Shown here: piece after piece, positions 1-4,593 of the stretch
Position numbering within the stretch: position 1 is the first letter of the stretch
Layout of the letters: every line of letters begins with the position of its first letter
Source of the DNA: Candidatus Woesearchaeota archaeon
GTDB taxonomy: Archaea; Nanobdellota; Nanobdellia; Woesearchaeales; GW2011-AR4
DNA length: 6,198 nt
Assembly: GCA_016784195.1 (NCBI GenBank)
Contig: JADHVE010000066.1
Coordinates: 1 to 6,198 of the forward strand
Direction: 5' to 3'
The notes under the pieces: model-generated
The model's database searches: none
Seen by the model: the letters and a program-made list of their open reading frames with translations, nothing else
What the model was told of the DNA's origin: nothing
Position numbers and translations under genes: made by a program

Positions 1-185
1 GGTTTTTCAATATATTTTTTTGATTTGTTAAGGATAGTTTCTGCTTTAGTTTTATTTCTAGCAACACCGATAACTGAGAACTTCTTTATACTTTTATTTT
101 CAATGAGGTGATAAATTGCGGGAATGAGTTTCTTTTTAGTTAAGTTTCCTGTAGCTCCTAAAATAATAAAAGTTACGTCATCCAT
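1..185 (-). CDS. zwf: Glucose-6-phosphate 1-dehydrogenase, N-terminal end (partial, cut by window edge)
   Basis: The 61 visible residues are the start of a Rossmann-type NAD(P)-binding domain of the bacterial/eukaryotic G6PD family, which oxidises glucose 6-phosphate to 6-phosphogluconolactone and makes NADPH. They open with a hydrophobic strand (VTFIILG), then GATGNL at 10-15, where the family normally has GA(S/T)GDL. KKKLIPAIYHL follows at 17-27, matching the family's K-x-K-L-x-P-A-L-x-x-L, and then a second strand, FSVIGVAR, at 36-43. Asn replaces the usual Asp in GATGNL. The start is an ATG six bases after the stop of the SIS gene, with no obvious Shine-Dalgarno, so expression probably depends on the upstream operon. 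The catalytic region lies outside the window. This family is unusual in archaea, most of which lack an oxidative pentose phosphate branch. The family call is firm on the N-terminal pattern, but activity cannot be judged from this fragment. Confidence 0.85.
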   Translation of the reverse strand, partial: MDDVTFIILGATGNLTKKKLIPAIYHLIENKSIKKFSVIGVARNKTKAETILNKSKKYIEK

Positions 186-191
186 TTTTGT

Positions 192-1079
192 TTATTCTAC
201 GACCGGTTTAATGGTACTTTTGAACATCTTTGATGCTTGTTTGGTATAATTAACAATGTTGTTCTTGAAATGATTGGGATGTTGTTTTTGAATTTGTCCA
301 ATAATGTGATAACCAAGAGCCATTACTGTTGCTGGACCAGCACTTTTAGGTAAAGTTATGTTTAATCTGTTTTGTTTTTTACCAAACAGTTTGTTGTTAT
401 AACCTAATCCGATGAAGAATTCTTTGTCTGAGGGAACAACAGTTTTTGCATGTTTAGTTTGTTCAATTGTAAACACTCTGCCGTTAATTTTTGGTCCAAA
501 AAGTTCATCAAATTTTGTTTGAAACAATTCTCTAACATTATCAAACTCTGTGGGGACGATGATATAGAACGCGTTAAATTTTTTTAGATTCCTGGGAGTT
601 TTTATTTTTTTTATTAGGTTTAATATTTTTTGTGGCGATTCTTTGGTTTTTCCCAGAATCATGCCCATATAAGTTGAAGTGTTATAAGTATAGGGTTCAG
701 TATTTTTAGGATAGAAATAAGTCTTTTTAACAAATTTGTTGGCTTCAGCTGTAGGGTTGTTGGTTATGAGGATAGTTTCAATTTTTCTTTTTTTTAGATC
801 TTTAGCAATGATTGGAGCATGTTTGCCTCCGGAAGCAGAAATTAAAATTGCGCCATCGATATTTTTAATTGCTTTTATTTTTTGTTTATAATTTCCTTCA
901 TCGGCAAAAACTGCATCTTTATTTGCAAAGATTATTCTACCGGTAACTGCTGCATTGCCAGAACCGAGAACTAATGGTCGTTTATATTTAACGTTTAATT
1001 TTGGTAGTTTACTTTTTCTGAACAAATTTAAAGCATCAAGTACAACCTTATCTAAGTCTGGTAGTTTTGTTTGTTTCAT
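192..1079 (-). CDS. Two-domain SIS sugar-phosphate isomerase-like protein, probably PGI/PMI-type hexose-phosphate isomerase
   Basis: This 295-residue protein has the layout of a double SIS (sugar isomerase) fold. GSG at 39-41 follows the first strand, SASGGKH at 81-87 stands where SIS proteins have S-x-S-G-x-T, and the strand ILITNN at 103-108 follows. A second half (about 170-260) contains FYIIVP, TKFDELFG, EQTKH and FFIGLG. Length and order match archaeal bifunctional phosphoglucose/phosphomannose isomerases (about 300 residues). By eye, Glu192 in TKFDELFG and His210 in EQTKH fall near that family's catalytic Glu and His. It would interconvert glucose 6-phosphate and fructose 6-phosphate, linking the flanking G6PD and transaldolase. 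The phosphate-binding loop is atypical, with Lys-His instead of x-Thr. 6-phospho-3-hexuloisomerase is less likely because it is a single-domain protein of about 200 residues. The start ATG overlaps the transaldolase stop (ATGA) and has no Shine-Dalgarno, implying translational coupling. Fold call good, substrate inferred from neighbours. Confidence 0.65.
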   Translation of the reverse strand: MKQTKLPDLDKVVLDALNLFRKSKLPKLNVKYKRPLVLGSGNAAVTGRIIFANKDAVFADEGNYKQKIKAIKNIDGAILISASGGKHAPIIAKDLKKRKIETILITNNPTAEANKFVKKTYFYPKNTEPYTYNTSTYMGMILGKTKESPQKILNLIKKIKTPRNLKKFNAFYIIVPTEFDNVRELFQTKFDELFGPKINGRVFTIEQTKHAKTVVPSDKEFFIGLGYNNKLFGKKQNRLNITLPKSAGPATVMALGYHIIGQIQKQHPNHFKNNIVNYTKQASKMFKSTIKPVVE

Positions 1080-1879
1080 TTTGTTAATTTTACGTAATCA
1101 GTAACAATATCTTTAGTGAAGTTTTTCATCCCTTGGTAAGTTTTGGAGTGTTTAAGCATATCTTTGATTACGGAAAATGGTAACGTAGAAATGTCGGCTC
1201 CCACTAATGCTGCTTCTCTTACTTGTCTTGTGTTTCTTAATGAAGCAGCAAGAACTTCCGTTTTATATCCTTCTAAAATTTCTACGCATTGAGCAACTAA
1301 ATCAATACCAGAAACAATTCCGTTATCATTTAGAGTGACTTTGCCTTTTTCTTTTCCTTCCATTGGGAAATAATCAGTTTTATTGAATTTTATTTTATTG
1401 TTGGTTTGAATAAAGTCGTCAATTCTTCCAGCGAATGGGGAAACAAAAGCTGCGCCTGCTTTTGCAGCGAGAAGTGCTTGTTCAGGAGTGAAGATTAATG
1501 TGCAATTAACAGGAATATTGGCTTTGGTTAAAGCTTTAATGGCTTCAATTCCAGCAAAGTGTGTTTTATCAGAATCTTTAAATGCGGGATTGACAGGAAT
1601 TTTAATGTAAACATTATTAGCAATCGGATTGAACAATTTGTAAAGTTTTTTTCCTTGAGTAATCATTCCTTTGGCAGAAGTTTCAGTTACTTCAAGAGAA
1701 ACAGGTGTGCCTTTAGCAGTTTCGAGAATTTGGTTAAGATATTGTTTGAGGTTGATGTTTTTTCTTTTATCAACAGCTTTTTTCATCAAAGAGGGATTTG
1801 TAGTGACTCCATCTGCGATACCCCATTCATAAGCTTGTTTAATTTCATCTAAATCTGCGCTATCTATGAAAACTTTCAT
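1076..1879 (-). CDS. tal: Transaldolase (TalC/MipB-type small transaldolase family)
   Basis: This 267-residue TIM-barrel aldolase moves a dihydroxyacetone unit between sedoheptulose 7-phosphate and glyceraldehyde 3-phosphate in the cytoplasmic non-oxidative pentose phosphate pathway. Family landmarks are the N-terminal MKVFIDSADLDEI with Asp6, GVTTNPS at 24-30, the Schiff-base lysine Lys93 in YIKIPV, the strand NCTLIF at 125-130, PFAGRIDDF at 148-156 and LAASLRNTRQV at 210-220. Aligned by eye with E. coli fructose-6-phosphate aldolase, its Gln59 is replaced by Glu63 and its Tyr131 by Phe149. Both substitutions are the transaldolase-type state, so transaldolase is preferred over FSA. The protein is longer than the usual 215-220 residues, mainly through extra sequence around 157-190. 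The start ATG is preceded by a weak GGGGGA site eight bases upstream, and its first four bases overlap the stop of a short leader ORF. The stop overlaps the SIS gene start. Confidence 0.93.
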   Translation of the reverse strand: MKVFIDSADLDEIKQAYEWGIADGVTTNPSLMKKAVDKRKNINLKQYLNQILETAKGTPVSLEVTETSAKGMITQGKKLYKLFNPIANNVYIKIPVNPAFKDSDKTHFAGIEAIKALTKANIPVNCTLIFTPEQALLAAKAGAAFVSPFAGRIDDFIQTNNKIKFNKTDYFPMEGKEKGKVTLNDNGIVSGIDLVAQCVEILEGYKTEVLAASLRNTRQVREAALVGADISTLPFSVIKDMLKHSKTYQGMKNFTKDIVTDYVKLTK

Positions 1880-1938
1880 TGTTGCTTCCCCCTACAATGA
1901 AAGCTAAAAAATCTATTTAGATTTTTGCTTGTTTTCAT
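1876..1938 (-). CDS. Possible 20-codon leader ORF upstream of transaldolase
   Basis: A short reading frame, MKTSKNLNRFFSFHCRGKQQ, begins at an ATG six bases after GAGG (site GAGGTG at 1948-1943). It ends in a TGA that overlaps the transaldolase ATG as ATGA. Its ribosome binding site is clearly better than the GGGGGA before transaldolase itself. No family is recognised and the peptide has no obvious pattern beyond being basic. Possible roles are a leader peptide that loads ribosomes and couples translation into transaldolase, or an attenuating upstream ORF. It may instead be a chance frame, with GAGGTG acting on the transaldolase start across the hairpin that fills the interval. Support is the ribosome binding site, its spacing and the exact 4-bp overlap; conservation is unknown. 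Confidence 0.4.
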   Translation of the reverse strand: MKTSKNLNRFFSFHCRGKQQ

Positions 1939-1942
1939 TGTA
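1893..1942 (-). repeat. Imperfect inverted repeat (hairpin) between leader Shine-Dalgarno and transaldolase start
   Basis: TACAATGAAA (1893-1902) pairs perfectly with TTTCATTGTA (1933-1942), and AAAAATCTA (1907-1915) with TAGATTTTT (1918-1926). A GC/GC pair within the small internal loop can be added. In minus-strand RNA this makes a hairpin of about 50 bases that hides the leader ATG in its lower stem. GAGGTG is left exposed on one side and GGGGGAAGCAACA plus the transaldolase ATG on the other. The position suggests control of translation initiation; the role is inferred. Confidence 0.6.
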
Positions 1943-1948
1943 CACCTC
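1943..1948 (-). promoter_or_regulatory. Strong Shine-Dalgarno upstream of the leader ORF
   Basis: GAGGTG on the minus strand fits the archaeal 16S 3' end and matches the sites used by the glutaredoxin and transketolase genes in this window. It is well spaced for the ATG at 1938 but lies 63 bases upstream of the transaldolase ATG. It therefore serves either the leader ORF or, across the folded hairpin, transaldolase. Confidence 0.6.
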
Positions 1949-1954
1949 TTTTTT

Positions 1955-1974
1955 GTAAATTATCGATAATTTAC
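1955..1974. repeat. Perfect 20-bp palindrome upstream of transaldolase
   Basis: GTAAATTATCGATAATTTAC reads identically on both strands. It lies 16 bases upstream of the leader ORF start. It could be the operator of a dimeric DNA-binding regulator, or part of a folding switch, because its right half is also the left arm of the larger hairpin at 1964-2054. A third copy of GTAAATTAT lies at 2043-2051. Confidence 0.6.
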
Positions 1975-2054
1975 CAACTTGCACGGCACCCGAGATTTTT
2001 TCTCACTTTGCTCGAAAAAATGTGCCTCCATTGGCAAAGTTGGTAAATTATTCG
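1964..2054. repeat. Long inverted repeat (91-base hairpin) between glutaredoxin and transaldolase
   Basis: The outer arms at 1964-1980 and 2037-2054 pair over 14 contiguous bases (TAATTTACCAACTT with its complement), then three more pairs after a one-base bulge. Inner arms GGCAC (1985-1989) with GTGCC (2022-2026) and ATTTTTTC (1995-2002) with GAAAAAAT (2014-2021) continue the stem, closing on an 11-base loop. It begins 10 bases beyond the glutaredoxin stop. It could be a 3' stabilising or terminating structure for that gene, a 5' structure for transaldolase, or a dispersed hairpin repeat of the genome. No run of T follows either arm, so a simple terminator is not evident. Confidence 0.65.
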
Positions 2055-2064
2055 TTACTGGAAA

Positions 2065-2298
2065 TTATTCTTTCAATGCTTCTTCGATTTTACCTTGATC
2101 AAAGCCGACTAAAATTTTTCCGTCAATTTCGATTACAGGAACGCCCATCTGGCCTGATTTCTCAACCATTTCTTTTTGAGCAGCTTCATCGGCAGAAACG
2201 TCAATATCTGTAAATTTAACATTATTTGCTTTAAAAAATTCTTTTGCTTTTTTACACCAAGGACATGTTGGTGTTGAATATATTTTTACAGTTGCCAT
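2065..2298 (-). CDS. Glutaredoxin-like (NrdH/YruB-type) thiol-disulfide protein
   Basis: This 77-residue protein is a minimal thioredoxin fold. The first strand VKIYST is followed by the redox motif CPWC at 12-15. The cis-proline loop is MGVPVIEIDG (Pro54), and the glycine-aspartate turn GFD sits at 65-67, where glutaredoxin-type proteins bind thiol substrates. It is probably a cytoplasmic dithiol reductant; candidate substrates are ribonucleotide reductase or other disulfide proteins, and no partner gene is visible here. The length is normal for this group and the gene looks intact. The start is secure because GAGGTGA lies six bases before the ATG. It lies upstream of and co-oriented with the transaldolase-SIS-G6PD genes, but a 185-bp structured spacer intervenes, so co-transcription is uncertain. 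Dependence on NADPH from the nearby G6PD is inference. Confidence 0.9.
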   Translation of the reverse strand: MATVKIYSTPTCPWCKKAKEFFKANNVKFTDIDVSADEAAQKEMVEKSGQMGVPVIEIDGKILVGFDQGKIEEALKE

Positions 2299-2304
2299 AT
2301 TAAT

Positions 2305-2311
2305 TCACCTC
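2305..2311 (-). promoter_or_regulatory. Shine-Dalgarno of the glutaredoxin gene
   Basis: GAGGTGA on the minus strand, six bases from the ATG, is the best ribosome binding site in the window. It fixes the start and supports an archaeal-type 16S 3' end (GGAGGTGATC complement). Confidence 0.75.
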
Positions 2312-2345
2312 AGATTATAATTTATATTAAAATAAATCATTTATA

Positions 2346-2354
2346 CTATATAAG
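2346..2354 (-). promoter_or_regulatory. Candidate TATA box for the glutaredoxin gene
   Basis: CTTATATAG on the minus strand resembles an archaeal TATA box. Transcription would start about 25 bases downstream, near 2325, giving a leader of roughly 27 bases that includes the Shine-Dalgarno. The surroundings are very AT-rich, so the exact box is tentative. Confidence 0.4.
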
Positions 2355-2367
2355 AGTTTTTGTCGGG

Positions 2368-2375
2368 TTTATATC
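2368..2375 (+). promoter_or_regulatory. Candidate TATA box for the transketolase operon
   Basis: TTTATATC, preceded by CGGG, is a plausible archaeal TATA box. The expected start is near 2396, giving a leader of about 40 bases before the ATG at 2435. That start point falls within the inverted repeat at 2391-2418. Confidence 0.4.
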
Positions 2376-2390
2376 TACTTGATTAGTAAC

Positions 2391-2418
2391 ATTTATTAAT
2401 TAAGAATCATTAATAAAT
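2391..2418. repeat. Perfect 10-bp inverted repeat in the transketolase promoter/leader
   Basis: ATTTATTAAT (2391-2400) and ATTAATAAAT (2409-2418) are exact inverted copies separated by eight bases. The repeat sits between the candidate TATA box and the Shine-Dalgarno, over the expected transcription start. This is where an archaeal repressor operator would block initiation. As RNA it would be a weak all-A/U hairpin, so a DNA operator is the more likely reading. Confidence 0.5.
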
Positions 2419-2424
2419 AAAAAA

Positions 2425-2429
2425 GAGGT
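2425..2429 (+). promoter_or_regulatory. Shine-Dalgarno deciding the start of the transketolase N-subunit
   Basis: GAGGT precedes three possible in-frame starts: TTG at 2429, ATG at 2432 and ATG at 2435. The TTG overlaps the site itself and the first ATG is only two bases away. The ATG at 2435, five bases away, has the normal spacing and was chosen. Confidence 0.6.
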
Positions 2430-2434
2430 TGATG

Positions 2435-3283
2435 ATGAAAAAAGTAACTAAGCTGAAAGAGCTAAAGTTAATTGCTAATTACGTTAGGCATGATATCATT
2501 GACATGCTTTTTAATGCTCAATCTGGTCATTCTGGTGGTCCTTTAGGATTGGCAGATATTTTCACAGCACTTTATTTTAACATTCTTAAACACGACCCAA
2601 AAAAACCTAAATGGGATAAACGAGATAGATTAATTCTTTCTCCAGGTCATGTTTGTCCTGTACGTTATGCAGCAATGGCTGAAGCAGGATATTTTAAGAG
2701 AATGGAATTACTTTCATTAAGAAAATTAGGTTCAAGATTACAGGGTCATCCGTCTCGGCAGGACTTGCCGGGATTAGAATTGGCAACTGCTTCTCTCGGA
2801 CAGGGATTAGGTGCAGCAGTAGGAATGGCTCTGGCAGCCAAATTGGATCGGAAGAAACATACGGTTTATTGTATAACTTCTGATGGCGAACATGATGAGG
2901 GTAGCACTTGGGAAGCAGTTAATGCTGCTGCGAAATATCAATTAGGAAATTTGATTAACATTATTGATAGAAATAACATTCAGATTTCTGGACATACACA
3001 AGATGTTTGGCCGTTGAAGAATCTTAAGGAAAGATATCAAGCACATAATTGGAAAGTTTTTGAGATTAATGGTCATAATTTTAAACAGATAATCTCTACT
3101 GTGGAGAAAGCTAAGAAATTGAGTGTGCCAGTTTGTATTATTGCTTACACTATTCCTGGAAAAGGGATTAGTTTCATGGAACATCAGTTTTCGTGGCACG
3201 GAAAAGCTCCTAAAGAAGAAGAAGCGGCGATTGCTTTACGTGAATTAAATGATGAAAGAGAGAGGATTTTGAAAAAGAAATGA
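2435..3283 (+). CDS. tkt: Transketolase, N-terminal (thiamine-diphosphate pyrophosphate-binding) subunit
   Basis: This 282-residue protein is the N-terminal half of a split transketolase. With the C-terminal subunit it transfers two-carbon ketol units between pentose and triose/hexose phosphates. Visible motifs are SGHSGGPLG at 30-38 with the substrate-side His32, SPGHVCP near 69-75, LQGHPSR (His105), the glycine-rich ATASLGQGLG at 117-126, and the diphosphate/metal-binding DGEHDEGSTWEA at 150-161 continuing to IDRNNIQISG at 177-186. A Ser precedes DGE where Gly is usual. It ends after KGISFME and SWHGKAP, as normal for stand-alone N-subunits. Its stop overlaps the start of the next gene as ATGA. 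Its partner subunit is not next to it but about 2.4 kb downstream, after two unrelated genes. Confidence 0.95.
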   Translation: MKKVTKLKELKLIANYVRHDIIDMLFNAQSGHSGGPLGLADIFTALYFNILKHDPKKPKWDKRDRLILSPGHVCPVRYAAMAEAGYFKRMELLSLRKLGSRLQGHPSRQDLPGLELATASLGQGLGAAVGMALAAKLDRKKHTVYCITSDGEHDEGSTWEAVNAAAKYQLGNLINIIDRNNIQISGHTQDVWPLKNLKERYQAHNWKVFEINGHNFKQIISTVEKAKKLSVPVCIIAYTIPGKGISFMEHQFSWHGKAPKEEEAAIALRELNDERERILKKK

Positions 3284-4593
3284 AAGAAACAGAAACTTTG
3301 GAATTGAAGAAATCAACAGGGGAGTTGAAAGAAGGGATTATTTCGATAGTTTCTATTCTCAATAAGCATCAAAAAGGAGAGCTGTATTTTGGTGTTAAAA
3401 ATAGTGGCGAAATTGTTGGTCAGACTGTGACAGAGAAAACTGTCAGAGATATTTCTAAATCTATTTCAGATCATATTGAGCCAAAGATTTTTCCTAAGAT
3501 TAAAGAAATTGTTTTAGAGGGAAAGAAATGCGTTCAAATTGAATTCCTTGGTAATAATATCCCTTATTATGCTTTTGGCAGAGCATATATCCGCGTTGGA
3601 GATGAGGATAAACAACTAAGTGCAAAAGAATTAGAAAAGATGATTTTGGATAAGAACAAAGATAAAATAGCTTGGGATAAAGAAGTTTGTAAGAAAGCTA
3701 AAGTGAGTGATATTAATGTTGGAAAATTGAAATGGTTTTTGAAAAAAGCAGGAAAAACTTTTGATAATGTTGAGAATTCACTGAAAAAGCTAGGTGTTTT
3801 TTCGAAGGGGAAGTTGCTTAATGCGGCCGTAATTCTCTTTGCTAAAAAACCTGAAAACTTTTTTCCAAATGCAAAATTGCGATGTGCTGTTTTTGGAAAA
3901 ACAACAGCAGTTACTATTGATATGCAGCAGTTTACGGGGGATTTATTTACTCTTATCGAGAAAGCTGAGAAATATATCCTTGAAAACATCCACATCGGAA
4001 TGAAAATTGAAGGGTTATACCGGGTCGATGTTCCAGAGATTGATAAAGAAGCTTTTCGAGAAGCAATAATTAATGCTTTTTGTCACCGTAATTATTATTT
4101 TTATGATTCTGTGAATATTGCTATCTTCAAAGACAGATTAGAAATCAGAAATCCTGGTTTACTTTATGGCGGGTTGACCATTGAAAGAATTAAGAAAGAA
4201 GAAGTTTCTGAGCGTAGAAATGAACTCTTAGCAGAGATGTTTCATCAAATTCATTTCGTAGAAAAATGGGGTCGAGGGATAAGTCTGATTTTGTCTAAAG
4301 AACCAAAAGCAAACTTTAAGGAAGTTGGAAGGCAGTTTATTGTTACATTCAAAAGAAAGATGCAAACCATAGAAACTACCCAAAAGACTGTGGAAAAGAC
4401 TGTGGAAAAGACTGTGGAAAAGATCTTGGGGCTTATTAATGAAAATCCTAGAATTACTCAAGAAGAGTTATCAAAGAAAACTGGGCTTACGAGAAGAGGG
4501 GTTGAGTGGAACTTAAAGCAACTGAAAGAAAAAAAGATTATTCAGCGTATTGGTGGAAGAAAAGAAGGTCGCTGGGAGATTATAAAACAATGA
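3280..4593 (+). CDS. AlbA_2/Schlafen-type, GHKL-like ATPase and winged-helix putative transcriptional regulator (COG2865 type)
   Basis: This 437-residue protein has the domain order of the COG2865 family, often labelled 'putative DNA-binding/RecG-like' in databases. An AlbA_2 (Schlafen-like) domain covers about 5-120: LELKKSTGELKEGI, then KGELYFGVKNSGEIVG, ending in AYIRVGDEDKQLS. A GHKL-like ATPase-derived domain spans about 245-355, with the N-box-like EAIINAFCHRNY at 261-272, FKDRLEIRNPG at 283-293 and WGRGI at 330-334. A TVEK repeat linker covers 370-381, and a C-terminal winged helix covers about 382-435 with TQEELSKKTGLTRRGVEWNLKQL as the helix-turn-helix. Known members are poorly characterised; nucleic-acid binding is likely, ATP hydrolysis unproven. 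Autoregulation of this operon is inference. The start ATG overlaps the transketolase N-subunit stop, and its stop overlaps the next start, so it appears translationally coupled on both sides. Confidence 0.85.
   Translation: MKETETLELKKSTGELKEGIISIVSILNKHQKGELYFGVKNSGEIVGQTVTEKTVRDISKSISDHIEPKIFPKIKEIVLEGKKCVQIEFLGNNIPYYAFGRAYIRVGDEDKQLSAKELEKMILDKNKDKIAWDKEVCKKAKVSDINVGKLKWFLKKAGKTFDNVENSLKKLGVFSKGKLLNAAVILFAKKPENFFPNAKLRCAVFGKTTAVTIDMQQFTGDLFTLIEKAEKYILENIHIGMKIEGLYRVDVPEIDKEAFREAIINAFCHRNYYFYDSVNIAIFKDRLEIRNPGLLYGGLTIERIKKEEVSERRNELLAEMFHQIHFVEKWGRGISLILSKEPKANFKEVGRQFIVTFKRKMQTIETTQKTVEKTVEKTVEKILGLINENPRITQEELSKKTGLTRRGVEWNLKQLKEKKIIQRIGGRKEGRWEIIKQ
4386..4421 (+). repeat. Three perfect 12-bp tandem repeats encoding a TVEK linker
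   Basis: GACTGTGGAAAA occurs three times with no mismatch, followed by a degenerate fourth unit (GATCTTGG...). Each unit adds four residues, giving (TVEK)x3 between the ATPase-like and winged-helix domains, so copy changes would vary linker length without shifting frame. Confidence 0.9.

Noticed and set aside
1960..2031. Small minus-strand ORF of 23 codons starting ATGGAGGCACAT inside the long hairpin
   Set aside because: No Shine-Dalgarno before the ATG, no recognised product, and the frame is explained by the inverted repeat, which yields matching KLVNY codons on both strands.
1964..2054. Long hairpin read as a simple intrinsic terminator for glutaredoxin
   Set aside because: No T-run follows the stem on either strand; the T-run lies within the inner stem. 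Termination remains possible but is not supported enough to annotate.
2022..2213. Plus-strand ORF of 63 codons across the hairpin and the glutaredoxin gene
   Set aside because: It runs antisense through a clear glutaredoxin with its CPWC motif and has no supporting start signal.
2429..2434. TTG (2429) or ATG (2432) as the transketolase N-subunit start
   Set aside because: The TTG overlaps the Shine-Dalgarno and the first ATG is too close to it; the ATG at 2435 has normal spacing.
3567..3995. Minus-strand ORF of 142 codons
   Set aside because: Shadow of the AlbA_2/winged-helix gene, with no recognisable domain; the other long antisense frames at 2942-3199, 4228-4461 and 5058-5318 are likewise shadows.
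4506..4589. Upstream GTG start extending the metallopeptidase by 28 residues
   Set aside because: It would place a charged stretch before the signal peptide and overlap the regulator by 88 bases; the ATG at 4590 gives a clean signal peptide and an ATGA overlap.
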